Shown: positions 1 to 12,800 of the stretch, piece after piece
Numbering within the stretch: position 1 is the first letter of the stretch
Layout: each line of letters begins with the position of its first letter
Assembly (NCBI GenBank): GCA_013397455.1
Contig: VYZB01000014.1
Location: forward strand, 2,109,832 to 2,173,831
Length of the DNA: 64,000 bases
Source of the DNA: Crotophaga sulcirostris
Lineage: Eukaryota > Chordata > Aves > Cuculiformes > Crotophagidae
Direction: 5' to 3'
Notes under the pieces: generated by a model
What the model saw: only the letters and a program-made list of their open reading frames with translations
Told to the model about the DNA's origin: nothing
Database searches by the model: none
Translations under genes and position numbers: made by a program

Positions 1-1314
1 CGGGGCGGGGGGGCGCCCCCTGCCCTGACAGCGCCGCGGCGGCCCGGGGTTCGGGGCTCCCCGGGGCTGGGACGGTGGGGCTCTGGGGCGCGGGGGTCCA
101 GGGGTTCTCCCAGGGCCAGGATGGTGGGATTCAGGGGCTTTCTCGGGACCAGGATGGTGGGATTTGGGTGCGCTGGGACACCGGAGTCCAGGGATTCTCC
201 CAAGGCCAGGATGGTGGGATTTGGGTGCACTGGGACGCCGGAGTCCAGACGTTCTCCCAAGGCCAGGATGGTGGGGTTCAGGGGATCTGGGATGCTGGGC
301 TCCAGGGGCTCTGCCAAAGCCAGGATAGTGGGGTTTGGGTGCTTTGGGATGCTGGGGTCCAGGAGCTCTCTCCAGGGCCAGGGTAGCAGCGTCTTAGGGC
401 TCTTTCTAGGTCCAGCACAGTAGGGTTTGGGGGGTCTGGGGGCGCTGGGGCCCAAGGCTTCTCCTGGGGCTGGGACAGTGTGCTTTGGGTGCTCTGGGAT
501 GCTGGTCTCCAGGAGCTCTCTTGGGGCCAGGATGGTGGTGTTCAGGGGCTCTGGGACACCATGGTCCAGGGGTTCTCCCAGGGCCAGAATGGCAGGGTCT
601 CGGGGCTCTCTCCAGAGTCAGGACAGTGGAGTCTGGATGTCGCAGTCCAGGGGCTCTCCCTGGGCCAGGATGGCAGGGTCTTGTCGTTCTCTGGGGGCCA
701 AGGACATTAGAGTTCAGGGGGTCTGGGACACTATGATCCAGGAGCTCCCCAGGACCATGATGGTGGAGTTCAGGGGATCTGGGATACCGGGATCCAGGGG
801 TTCTCCCAGGGCCATGATGGTGGGGTTTGGTGTTCCCCAGGGCCGGTGCGGCAGGGTTCAGAGGCTCTGGGGCACCGGAGTCCAGGGGCTGTCCTGGGGC
901 CAGCGCGGTGAGGTTTGGGGACTCTGGGATGCTGGGGTCCAGGGTCTCTCCTGGAGCTGGGACAGTGGGGTTCAGGGCTTCACAGGAACAGGACAGTGGG
1001 GTCCAGGGGCTCTCCCAGGGCTAGGATGGCAGGATCTCGGCTCTTCGAGGCCAGGACAGTGGAGCTTGGGGGCTCTGATATGCCAGGATCTGCAGGCTTT
1101 CCTGGGGTTGAGACAGTGGGATCTGGGGTTCTCCCAGGTCCCAGATTCTCCCAGACCGGGATGGCAGCTCTTGGACTCTCCAGGGCCACGTTCACAGCCA
1201 CAGTGAACATCCCTGGTGTGCCAGCTGGTTTCCACAGGGAATGGGTGACAGTTGGGATCAACCCTGTGATGTGATTTCTGCATGGATTAAGACCTTGTGG
1301 CTTTTCTGTTTTAG
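1..1314 (+). other. ATXN7 intron, 3' part, GC-rich
   Basis: This stretch lies before the first exon in the window and ends with a pyrimidine-rich acceptor (AG at 1313-1314). Bases 1-60 are extremely G+C rich with C/G runs and several CpGs, and could form G-quadruplexes. Most of the rest is a degenerate minisatellite listed separately. No upstream ataxin-7 exon (the MATVGERRPLP-like block of human) is seen here. From about 1190 to 1314 the composition drops to that of an ordinary intron. Confidence 0.8.
46..1190 (+). repeat. Degenerate 57-bp minisatellite
   Basis: A recurring unit contains the cores TCTCCCAGGGCCAGGATGGT and CTGGGATGCTGGGGTCCAGG. The core ATGGTGGG recurs (in some copies diverged) at 121, 154, 211, 268, 325 and about 382, giving spacings of 33, 57, 57, 57 and 57 bases. 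Diverged units continue to about 1190, so roughly 20 units are present, some shortened by about 24 bases. Because 57 is 19 codons, the array keeps several overlapping reading frames open (up to 259 codons, 427-1206). Those frames read as repetitive G/W/Q-rich peptide and are best seen as a by-product of the period, not genes. Confidence 0.9.
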
Positions 1315-1383
1315 GAACAGCATTAGAAGAAAGTTTGAAGGAATATGGAAGAAATCGAGAAGCAATGCGACTTTGCCGAGAAG
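1315..1383 (+). CDS. ATXN7: ATXN7 exon: conserved block before the zinc finger
   Basis: This 69-bp coding exon begins after TTTTAG and ends before GTGAGT. Two bases complete a glycine codon from the previous exon, and the exon then reads TALEESLKEYGRNREAMRLC followed by RE; the human counterpart reads TELDESFKEFGKNREVMGLC. The last base (G) starts an aspartate codon that is completed by AT of the next exon at 23664. The segment lies between the variable N-terminus and the first zinc finger, in a region tied to assembly into SAGA. The exon is far from its neighbours (22.3-kb intron downstream), and the upstream exon is outside the window. Recognition rests on sequence similarity and on the exact phase match. 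Confidence 0.95.
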
Positions 1384-3877
1384 GTGAGTGCCATTTGTTT
1401 TTGAAGGAAAGTGCACAGAGAAGTTTTCTTGCTTGCGACTAGTTACAAGTGGACACATGTGGGAAAGAGAAAGGCAAGAGAAAATCCTGTTGCTTTGGAT
1501 TTGGGACTTGCAACCTATCAGTGAGTGGTGTTATTAACCATATTATTGAATTCATGTATAATCTCTGAACTACAAGGTAGGGCAGAGGTTACTTATTGTC
1601 TTTATTGTGTTTCCAGTTGGATTTTTTTTTTTACTATAAATAGTCCTAAGGAAGCTGTGTGACCAACACTGATAATATCTTTCCTTGAGCTAAAATATTT
1701 TGATTCTTAGTGTAATCCATGTCAATATTTGAGCACTGATCCCTTTCTTTGCCATGTCGATGCGTTATGTCTATTTCTCAGTGTCCTGCTGAAGGATGCT
1801 GAAGGTGCAGGACCTTTCACCTGTGATTAGCAAAAGCCCATTAAGGCCTGGTACATTTCAAGGGTAGTGATGCTACTTGAAGCTGTAACCAAATGATGGA
1901 TGAAAGCTATCGATTATTGGTAACTTTGTAACAGGGAGTAGAAAAAAAACAAAACAAAACTCAATGATGAGTGATTTGTGATTTCAATTGTTTGTTTGTT
2001 TTCTTGGTTTAACAGTTGTTTCATAGCAGAGAAATGTTCTAAAACTTTCTTAATATTGTTGGTAGTAGCTCGGTTCCATTGGATTTGCTGTTTGAGGCGT
2101 ATGCCATACAACAGGTCACGTTGCTTTAAATATTGGATGTTAGACCCCAGTGATTTGTTCAACGCTGTTAGAAATGGAAGACCAAATCTGTAAACTCGGT
2201 TTGCGATTGCAGAAGGCAGTGCTTGCCAGGGACCTCCAGAGATGATCTGATTCAGCACTTCTCTCCTTGGGAGCTACAAACAGCAAATGGAAACTAAAGC
2301 AAGGTGGCATGGGCAAGTAAGATTGGGAGGCAGTGATCTGAGCTGAGGCTGAGTCAAAAAGTCTGTTTATTGTAGAACTCTTAGCATTGCTAAAGTTTGG
2401 AAAAAATCAGTTCCTAGAACCAGAGTCAATGGCCACTGCTCTGTGAGAGATGCAGTGGACAGATATGCTGTGGCATTCAGAAACACTTATGCCATTTTGC
2501 CGTCTTCTGAGTGTATGTATAAGTTCTTAGGCATTTTGAAAAATCACTTTATTGCTCCAGTGCCGAGTTCCAGTCTAATAGTTATGTGGATATTTAATTT
2601 ATTCTTCTGAATAAGCAGATCATTCAAGTGCTAAAACAGCATTTGTAACAACAAGCATACACATGAGATTTTACTAATAAGGATTTTCAAACATTCATTC
2701 TTATTTCTTCCTCTTAAAATGCAAATATCTAAGGTTTTCCCAATTTTAAAGATTAACTGGCATGGTGAAGAATAATCTTTTTTTTTTCCCTCTGGAGAGA
2801 GATGGTGAAACCTTTTGCGTAGACTGGCCGCTAAGAGATGGCTTCTCTGCGCTGATTCCAACCATGTGAATGATTTGTGGGGTTATGAGTTGAAGGAAGT
2901 TCATAAAACACTTTGGGAATTAAAAGTGAAACTCGGTAGCTCTGCCAGGCTTCCAGAAGTCTGTGTGTTTTGGTTGCTTTATGACATCTGGATGAGAAAC
3001 CACCTTGATGTATACCTGTAGCTGGTCTGCAGGGTGCTCTGCCTACTGCGAAGTAAAGCAAAACAAAAAGTAGCATTTATTAAGTTTGCACTTAAGGAAT
3101 TGGGGAGCAGCAAAGCACACCAGCATATGTATGGCTTGTGTTATCAAATAAGATTTCAGGAATACTGTGACTGATTCTTCTTCCCAGGAGGAAATTTGCA
3201 TTCAAAGTTAAGGAACAAACATTCATTAAATAACTGAACTGTCTCAGCTATGGATTTTAACTCAGAAAGGTGAACCAGAGGTATAAACTTTGTCAAATCA
3301 ACTCTAACCTCAGGATTTTTGCTGTGGTACCACACGGTATTTTAAATACGTCTGACAACAGAACCCACTGTGTAAGAAAGTTCTTTCTCTGCAGATTGGT
3401 AGTTGACTCAGAGGCCCAACTTCACAAAAGGATTTCAAGGTTATTTAGGCTAATTTAACCTTGCATTGCAACTCTTCCAGTTTGCATAAAAGAATTAAAT
3501 ATTCATGGCCTGGAGAGAGAGCAAAGGAGGGAACATTTCTTTACAACCCACTTATCAGAATTGGGTTCAAATCTAGGAACTGTTTTCTTTGCTTAACAAT
3601 TGTCACCTTTCAGGTCAGGCTCCCACTGGCCTGTGTACCCGCTGCAGTATGGGTTGGTTCCTTTCCCACATGCCATTTCTCTGCATCTTCTAGTGGGAAT
3701 ACCTCTGTCATTGGCCTGCCTGGTGGTGAGAGGTGGGTTTCAGGCTCCCAGGCAGTAGAGTCTGGGGCTCTGGAATGAAGAGTGATGCTACCCGTTGTCC
3801 AAACACTGTATTAAAAAGGGGCTTAACATTACCAGCTTTTCCTTTCAATATGCTTTAAAGGAAAGAAATGATGCCTA

Positions 3878-3897
3878 TTATTCCTTTAAAGGAATAA
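3878..3897. repeat. Perfect 20-bp palindrome
   Basis: TTATTCCTTTAAAGGAATAA is identical to its own reverse complement. It lies in the large intron, with a further CTTTAAAG about 25 bases upstream. The core resembles paired homeodomain-type or MADS-like AT-rich sites, but no function can be assigned from sequence alone. Confidence 0.85.
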
Positions 3898-6800
3898 AGG
3901 ACGTAAATGTGTAATTCCAGGACAGCATTTGCAAGCTGTGGAAAGAGGCAGGATTTCAGACACACCTTTGTCGCTAACATTTCCTATTTGCTGATCAGGC
4001 AGCTCCTCTCTCGGCGCACCAGTGGTTGTGTAGCCTGATGAGTCCTTAATACCTATCAGTGATGCTAGTTCCATGTAGGGATTGGGAAACTAAAATTAGT
4101 TTGCAGTCTCAAACACTTTTTTTTCAGGATCTAACCCTAATTGACATAACCAAGCTCATATCGAAGTGAGAACTAGAAATCGAATTTTGGCTTCCCAAAC
4201 TCGTGGTGTTTTTGTCTTATATTTCCATGTTCCTTTTTCACTGTTCCTATATGCTTCTATTCTGTGAAACCATAATATGCAATCACTCCTACTGGGATCC
4301 TCACAGACCTTAACCAACTGGATGCTTTCCATTTTGCTTTTTGAGGCAGTAACAGTCCATGCTGAGCTTCCATGTAGAAATTAGAGCCGCAGGAATAAGG
4401 TACAGGACCAATGGCCATGACTCACTTTTGGTACAGAAAATCCCTAACAGATGGAAACAAGAAAGGGGCATCTTGTATCCTGGTAAAATTTTATTTTGAA
4501 GTACCATTTAAAATTTACTTAGATTTTGTATACTGAAGTGTTCTTGTGTTGAGCAGTACTGTCAGTGTAAGAGTGTGTCAGAAGCCATCGCACATCAGTT
4601 ATTTTCATACGTAATTCATGTGACAGAATCTTTTAGCTCATACAGTCACATAATTACTTGCTGCTTGTGAACCAGCTAAAGGTGTGATTCTCCTGCCACC
4701 CAGCTTTGGCTGCGATAAAGCAAGTATCACATGTTGGGTTATAACCTGTAAATGCATTCTGAAACAGCAAGGCAGAAAATCTATTCCTTTTCATCCATTA
4801 TCTTAGATTTTAAAATGAAACTTTGCTGAAGTGCATGCTTCAGACTTGTGTGTGTGAGTCTGGGAGTGTGTGACAATGCGCCAGCTTGCTCATCTTGGGG
4901 ATGTTTCAGGTCGCAAAAGGAGGTTGATGTTGCAGTATCTGATACTTTTTCATTTGAAGAAAATGATTCTTAGTGTCAAACTGTAACCAGTGCTTGAAAC
5001 ATGTTGGCAAACAATTTCATTTTTCAGGAGATTCTTGCTAACCTCTGTTTTCTTGTAAAACAATTTCTAGGCCATTACTGTTGTGAAGATGATCTCCATT
5101 TAGAACTGTGTGTGTAAGCATGGAGTTCATTCGTGGTAACTTTGACAGGCTTCAACAGAGTGAACTTCTGCTTCTTGCAATAATAAACTGGCTGGTTTCA
5201 CCCTGTGGAAGAGTAGAGAGGCTCTGAGTAGGAATGACGGGGCATGAAGCTGTTCATTGGGACTGGGGGCTCAATATTCCCTCACCCTTGAGAAACTCTT
5301 GAGTCTCCCTGCAGTAAGCTTCCAGTTTCTGTGAGTTATCTTGTGTGTTGTTTTAAATACAACAAAACCAGAAAACCAAACCACCACCACCCCCAAGACA
5401 AAGAACCCATCTGCTCTTAACAGACTTGCAGTAATGCTTGTTAATGTGTGCAGCCCTTCTGAAGTGGTTGGGGTGAAAATCTGTTAGATCCTTATATTGA
5501 CACGTAAATAATTTTGAAATATGTATAATAATAAAAAAGCAAAGGAATCTGTAGCATCTCAGTATGGAGAAGAAAAGTGTGGAGAGCAGGAGAGAGGTTT
5601 GGTTAGACGGTTTAAAGTTGTTTGGGTGTTTGGTTTTGATAGCTTAGCATGTGCTGAAACCACAGGGTGTCTTGGCAGGAGTTTAAGCATCTCATCCTTT
5701 CAGTTACACATGCACCCCCACTTTTTTGTGTGTTACATCTTATGAGAGGTGAATCCCTTGGTATTGTGTGTTTCCAGTGCTTCCCTAGTGCTGTCACCAT
5801 CATTTAAAGCCAACTGGCAACACAGTAGAGGAGGAGGAGGACAGAACATTTGTAATGTGGGTCTTGAGCTCAATTTAATCAATTGTCATTAATCAAGATT
5901 GTTGAATCTTGACTGGAAAGAACTCTTTGCCACCCTTACAGCACCCTTGCAACCTGCAGTGATTTGCTATGTCTGTTTGTGCTTGGTGCTTCGAGAATCC
6001 CGTGGGAATTTCTGTGTGCTCTCGGTATGTAACTGAGCTGTTTTGGCTGAGGTGGTCCTCTCCGGTCGGGGAGGGAGATGCAGCAGAGACGATTACTCTG
6101 TTGCAGGTTGAGGTTTATGGTCATGAGTGTGTGAGATGTGCTCAGAGGTGTCCTTGATACTGGCTGCGTGATGGGGCAGGCTGACCTGTCTGAGGTCAGT
6201 GTTGATGCTGTCTGTGTGGTGATGTAGCATGGTACCATTCTTACAGTTTTTAGACTATACTGATCTCAATAAAAATGAGTTGTTTTCTGTGGGAATGCAG
6301 ACTGTCAGTTCTTGGTAGGCACTTTTAGAAGACACTCCAGAAGACTTCGTGACAGTAGGAATCTGAGGAGAGCAGGTGGGAGCAAATTCCATTCAGCATC
6401 GGGTCATCCCATAGCAGTTTAACATCTGGTCTGGGACAGTTAGTATGGTTGGGAGCAAGGGGAGAGGCTCCGTGTACCTCTAGGGCCTTCAACAGAGTCT
6501 TTGAGGTTTGATTACTTTAATTGTTGTTAATGGAAGTGACCAGAGCTGTGAGCAGATGGAGAACTATGTCATGAACCCTTGTTCTTCTTCAGCCTAGGAG
6601 GGCTCACTAGAAGCATCTTTTATCACATAGACACTAGGTCTAGAATTTTCCCAGCAGCAGGTTCAATAAATAATTAAGGCATTGCTGAAACTTTTGTTTC
6701 AATATTAAGTTGTAAATACAAGTAAGAGACAGCATCTTATTTCAAATTTAAATTTGTTTTTATTCAGCCTTGGAAGGTGCTCAATTGAGTTGATTTTTAG

Positions 6801-9800
6801 TGTGTTAAGTCATGTCAAAGATGCTTGGAGGGCTCTGTAGTCCTTGACGGCCTGCAAACACACCTTGAGAATTTTTAATAGATTGAAATAAATATTTTAA
6901 GGTAGCAGCACAAAGTGCCATGCTTCTTTTTTGACGTTCTGCATAGCTATTCTCAGTCTGTAATCAGATAAATCTCCATTTCATTGCATTTTAATTGACT
7001 ATTTACACAAAGCGTTCTAAGGATTTGTGGACTGGTTATCGGGGAAACAATTGCAAGGAGACTTTAAAAGTGCCTTGAACTGTTTAAGAAAATTGTGAGA
7101 TTTTATGAGATCGCATCCTTTCAAATTGCATGTTTTTGAGCTGCTTTTGAGATTATCTGCAGTGACTGGCCCTCCTTTCCTTCTTGTTATTTTTTTCCCC
7201 TTAAATCCAAGTTCTGTTTACAATATTTAATTATTTCTGGCAAGATGAGTCACATGTTATAAATAGAATATTGTGATGTTAGACTGCGAGTTAGAACTGT
7301 GTCATCTTTTAAGCTTTAAAGATACTTTGCAGGTTTTGAATATTACCATAGTATTAGTGTGATATTGCAAGGCCTTGAGGACTTTTGCTGGAACCACAGC
7401 CACAAAACGACCTCAGTCTATCTGTAATATATGAGGAAGCAGGACATTATTTTTAATATAAGAACCTTAATAGTTGCCTATCCACATACGTAACAGTCAG
7501 GAATTCAGTGTTATCTAATGTTTCTTAAGTGGTATGTATGATTAGCTAGGTTATCCCTATGCAGAAGAGGTGATGTCTTGATAGTACTTGATTAAATATT
7601 ACTTTTTGTATAGTTTCTGTTCTATATTTAAGAACAAATGCTCAGTAAGAGACGAACAGTACAATAAATATTGTGTAGAAATGACTTGCACATGAGTTGA
7701 TTGTATTGTCTAGGTAGAGTGGAGAAAGACAAAAAGGCTTAGTGAATGGTACTTTTAAATAAATTGGGTTAAGAGGGTGCAGATTGCTCTCTCTAAGGTA
7801 ACTATTTCAAAAGCTGTTTCTTCCATTATAGTGAGTCTATAAAAGGAAATGCACACGGTTCTTACACCTCTTCTAACTGTGCCTGGGCTGTGGCTGTAAC
7901 TGCCTGAGGCCAACTAGGGATGATAAGTGTGATCTCTTATCACTTGCATGGTAGAAAAGATTTCATCTTTTGCAAATTGTGATAATATTTGATGTGTAAT
8001 TCAGTACTCTAAATAGTCTATAAGGTGCTTAAGAAATTGTTTCTCTTCCCTTTTAATGAAGAAAATCACCACAGCTGTCGAAGTTGCACGTATGTATGAT
8101 ACTCTGCATTATTTCCTAGACATTCTTACAGCGTAGATGACAGCACAGAGGTGAATACAACCTCAAGTTTTTAGCAGCAAATGTTAAAATCTGGTAAAGG
8201 GAATTCAAAATATAATGAAGCAGAGTAGCATGACTGTAAAAGCAGTTGTCATGGAAGGCAATGAATTTATTATAGTTGCTGTTTCTGTTGCTAGAAGGCT
8301 TTGCACAGGTAAGAGGTCTACCTGCTTGTGCAGGCTGTGTGCAGATGTGAGCTGGGACCAGGGGTGCAGTGGCTCTCAAACCGATTCTCCTGGTAGACAC
8401 CCATGGTTACCCCAGGTACTTCGAGGTATGACTTCATCAAAGTAAACTGCGTGCGCAGTGGCTCCCACATCGTGCAGAGTCATGATCACTGGCTTCGGAA
8501 ACAGTCACTATGATGGTAAATATTCTGGGTTATTGGCTCAAGTGGATTAGAAATACTCAAATGGTCAGTTATTTGTGTGTCAGCCCTTGTGGAAGAAGCT
8601 GTTTTCCTATGATTGTTTATTTGTAAGCTCACTCCCACCCTGATTTTGACTTTCGATAGCTTCAGCACAGCACGGAGACAAACTTCATTGCTAATAAAAG
8701 GTGAAAGGAATAACTGGTGATGCCTTCTCTTCTGGTGGGATTGTAACAGCCAGAAAACTTAGGCAGTGTTCTTGATCTACTTTTCCGAGGCTAAGCAGGA
8801 CTTGCATCTTTCATCAGCTGTTTGTAGTGTAATAGCAAATGCAATGTTCTCCACTGGCACTGAAGAAATGTATACAAAGCAGCTGAAGGGCTAAAATCCA
8901 AGAGTGAGCAGCTTTGAGACTGCAGGTCTGTGATGTGTGCTTTTGTTCCGAAATCTAGTGCTCTCACGGTTTTATGTGCAAGAAAGTGTGTTGGACAATT
9001 TCATGCTGATAGAGTTGCCCAAAAGTCCAGCTTGCATTAAAATGAAGTGTAGAAGCTTTAATGAGTTAAATGTGAAAAGCAAATAATATGCTGAATGCAC
9101 AGTAAATTGGATGTTTGTTTTCCTTTTAATGTCACATTGTTGTATTTTGCCCTTCACAAATCCAGTTTTCTGTCTACGTTTTTTTGCATTGACTGCGTAA
9201 ATGATGTAGTAGATGTTGTCAGTGGGAGACTAGAGTTCCTCTCATGTCTTAAGTGGTATCTGGGGATGTGAGGTGTTGTCAGCAGCCACTGAAGTCAACA
9301 AGGGTTTTGCCTGTGTGTAGGACCAGGTTATGGGGCTCAGTAGGCGAAAGAGTTTGCACGTGTGAGATAGCTACGATCACCACAGCCTTGTGATCCGACA
9401 GTGGCAGAGGAGAACTTCGCTATGCAAACATTTCAATTGTCAGTCCCTAGGTATTGTAGCTGTTGCTTTGTCAAGATGTCTGTAGCCTAAATGACACCCT
9501 CTAGCTATTGTCTCAGGCTAAAATACAGAAGAAAATCTCTATCAGTTTACCCCGAGGGTGTGGTTGCTAGAAGCCTTTTTTTTCTCCCTCCCAGTAGTGC
9601 TGGATTAAGCAGCTCCTTCATCTCCATTGAGTGAAATATTTGTGAGATAATGCTTGCATTCTAATTTTAAAGATGTTTCTAAAACAAAGTGATAGTTAGT
9701 TAAAGAAAATATCGAATTTAGTCTGGTGGTCCTAGAATCCTTTGGACCAAACTTGATTGTGTGTCTTTTCGGAGTGAATCTGATCCAGTTTTTACATGGC

Positions 9801-12800
9801 TCCCTGTAGGATTGTATAGCACTGTTGATCTTGTATCTTGATTATCTTTAAGAGTGTTAGAGATGTTTCAGTGAATAACTGCAGTGTAAATCAGCATAGG
9901 TTCTAAGTAGTGTATTGTGAAAACTAAGCAACAAGAGCTGGTTTATATTATTTAATGTATTGGATAGTATTTTTTAAAAACAAATATTTTCAGTAGTTAG
10001 CTCTGTGTGAAAACCAGGTAATAGAAATCAAAAGATGCATTGACTGAAATACCTGAGGCTGTTCCCAGTAACTCTGTGAATTGGAGAAAGTACTGTTTGG
10101 ATCTGGGTTACTCTGCTGAGGAAGAGTTACGGTGTAATTTATTTTTATCTCCTATTGGAGGGCTGTTGCAAATGATGCCAAAAGTAGAAAGAGGCATCAT
10201 CTCTACAATATATATAAATGTGAGCTGTACCAAATATTCCTCTTATCCCTTCAGAACAAATCTATAGCAGTGTGGAATATCCAGAGGCCTCCAACTCTGC
10301 AAAGTTTTGGGTGAACTGGTTATATTTTTGATGGATATGTCGAAGGGACAAAAAGCTTTCCCAAGAGTCAGGCAGTGTGGATGTTGGATTATTGAGGCAA
10401 CTGTGTAAAATAACTTGGAAAGCAGCTTTCAAAATAATAAATTTTACCAGGAGCTTTTCCCACTTTACCTGGGAAATGTTAAAATTATCTGTTTCGTTCT
10501 TTTTCAATTAGAATAACTCTAGACATGTAGTAAAGGAGTTAACTTGCCTCTAACATCTAGAAAGCTTTGCTGGGCTTTGGTTTGTAAGGAATATAATTTT
10601 GGTTCTTGGGATGTCTTCTTCAGCTAGTTTGTTTTTTAAAATGTAGAATCCGTGTTTCAATGTGTCTGTTCTGCTCTTCTCAGAGAGAGAACTTTCATCC
10701 TGCTTTCACTGGTACAAATGGAAACATTTGGGAGGAAGGGCTTGAATGAATTCCCTGGTAGGCAGCATTTACTTCATAAAAGTACTTAAAGATAAATTTT
10801 GGAAAGCAATTTTGGTTTTCATTTCTGTATGAGTTGTTATCCAAAGCAACTGTCTAAAAATCCTGCTTGGTAAAGAGCTTCTGTTCCATCTTGTAGCTTG
10901 TGATTTACAGAGAGGAATTTTTGAGTCAAATTTAATGTATCTGTGTTGGCTCCCAGCACTAGTGTACTGTGTGCTTACACAATAGATGGCAAATCTTTGT
11001 CTGAAATGCTTTTTTTTTTTTTGTGGCTAAGTGATTGACTGAAAACTTCTACTGCCAGTTGTGTTATACAGCTGGGGAAAATACAACTGTCTGAACTATA
11101 CCTGATACGGTTTGATCCTGTTTCTTGCGTCGGCTGGGCAGAGCCCTCTCCTTACCTGTTGTTCCTTCTGCAGGACCTGCTTTAATAGCCAGCTGACCTG
11201 CTTTGTGTTGCCTGGTTATTTCAACACCACTGTTCCCGTGGGGTATTTGGAGAAGTCCAAAATGCATCAGCCCTCGTTTGGGAAATTTTCTTTGGCTCTG
11301 CCTAACTGCTTACGCCTTAAAATTTAGGGGCACAGACCACCATGCCATTCGCTGGAATAACACTTGCAGGTCTCTTCTGTTGCTTTTGTGGCCTGAATTT
11401 AATGATCTGAAGTGCTGGCTTGATGGTCTTGATAAGAATACTATTTTTATCCATGGAGTAGGTAAGAGCACAGGAGTTAAGTCTTCACTGTGCTGTCAGC
11501 ATGTCTGGTCTGAGGCTTGTTTACAGCTGCATGGGATGCAAAAGGGGTTCTCTGTGTGCAGCGCTGCAGTTCCCTGTCCTCCTGCTTACTCTGTCAAGAG
11601 TCACCCTGGATAGCCACAACAATGTGAAGGATGGACCCTGTCCCAGGAAAGGACCAAAATCAGTCTGGATAAATGCCTGTCTGTGTTCTAAAATGGAAAA
11701 ACATGATGGTAAGGTGCAGGATCAGCAGTTTTATTTAGAATCACACTAAGAGTTTTCCTGTGCTCCTGTGAGCAGTGTTGGGAGATCAAAGCTTCACAGG
11801 AATCACTGCAGTGTTCATCATCATAGTGGTTCAGGTTGATGTTGCCAACTGCCAGGAGCATTTGGAGTGTCCATACTGTTGTAGTGGCCATGTGATACCC
11901 TTTCTTGGACTCCTTTAGCATCTTTCCCCAAGCACTCTGCACTGTTGCTGGAAGCAAAAGCTTTTGAGCAATTCCCCAACACAAAGCGGTGCATTGTGGG
12001 CCAGCGCTGGGAGGACTGGCTCAACAAGTTTGGCAGCAGTGGCTTTGGCTTCCTGCCTACCCTGGATAGGCACCAGTAGAGATTGCTGTAGACTCCAAGC
12101 GGGTTTGAGCTGAAGACTTCAGCCTACATCCTGAAATTCATGCGCGTGCAACTGCTGTGCCTGGCAAAGGATCCGCTTCTGTTGTGAACCAGGGTTTTGT
12201 TACCTGAGGTATGTTTGCAGTAGTTATCCTTTGTCTGCTCTAGGAAGGTGGATGTGTTATTTGTTTTCAGTGTTCTGAAGGATGGTAAACTCTCCAAATA
12301 TGTTACAATATCAAAGGGTCCCGTTTACCTTTCAATTTCCTGTTATCTATTTAATCTTGTTGTTGTCATCCTGAGTCATCTAGGGGCAGTTAACAGTGCT
12401 CTGAAATGTTCTTTTCCATGCCTTTTTTTTAAAATACCAGCTCAATGTGGTGTTTGCTGTGGCTCTTGCTGAACACTGACTTCATATGGCTTCTGTGACA
12501 TCTCCTCTGCCCACCCTTGCCAACAGGCCTAGTGCTGTAACAGGATGTGCCGGGCCACCACCTGGGGTCTGTGGGGACCTCGGGGGTGCAGGGCACCGCC
12601 TCCCTGTGTCTTGTTGCCCAGCCATACACTGAACATGCCTGATCTTCCTGTATCTGTATCAGAATATCTTTTTCTGTCTTGCTGCTTGTACCATCAGGTT
12701 TATTCTTATGTCCTTTTTGACATGAGATGTCTAAAAATTAAAATTTCTGCACACTTCAGTACTTTTTTCCCCCAGAGCAGAGCATTCTGTTTCCCAGCTG

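Noticed and set aside
75..1283. Several long open frames on both strands near the window start (up to 259 codons)
   Set aside because: They lie inside the 57-bp minisatellite. A period divisible by three keeps frames open; the peptides are only the repeat read through.
11203..12080. Coding-like stretch, including a run resembling EAKAFEQFPNTKRCIVGQRW around 11950-12040
   Set aside because: It looked like a processed pseudogene, but the frame is interrupted upstream, it stops soon after, and I could not match it to any family.
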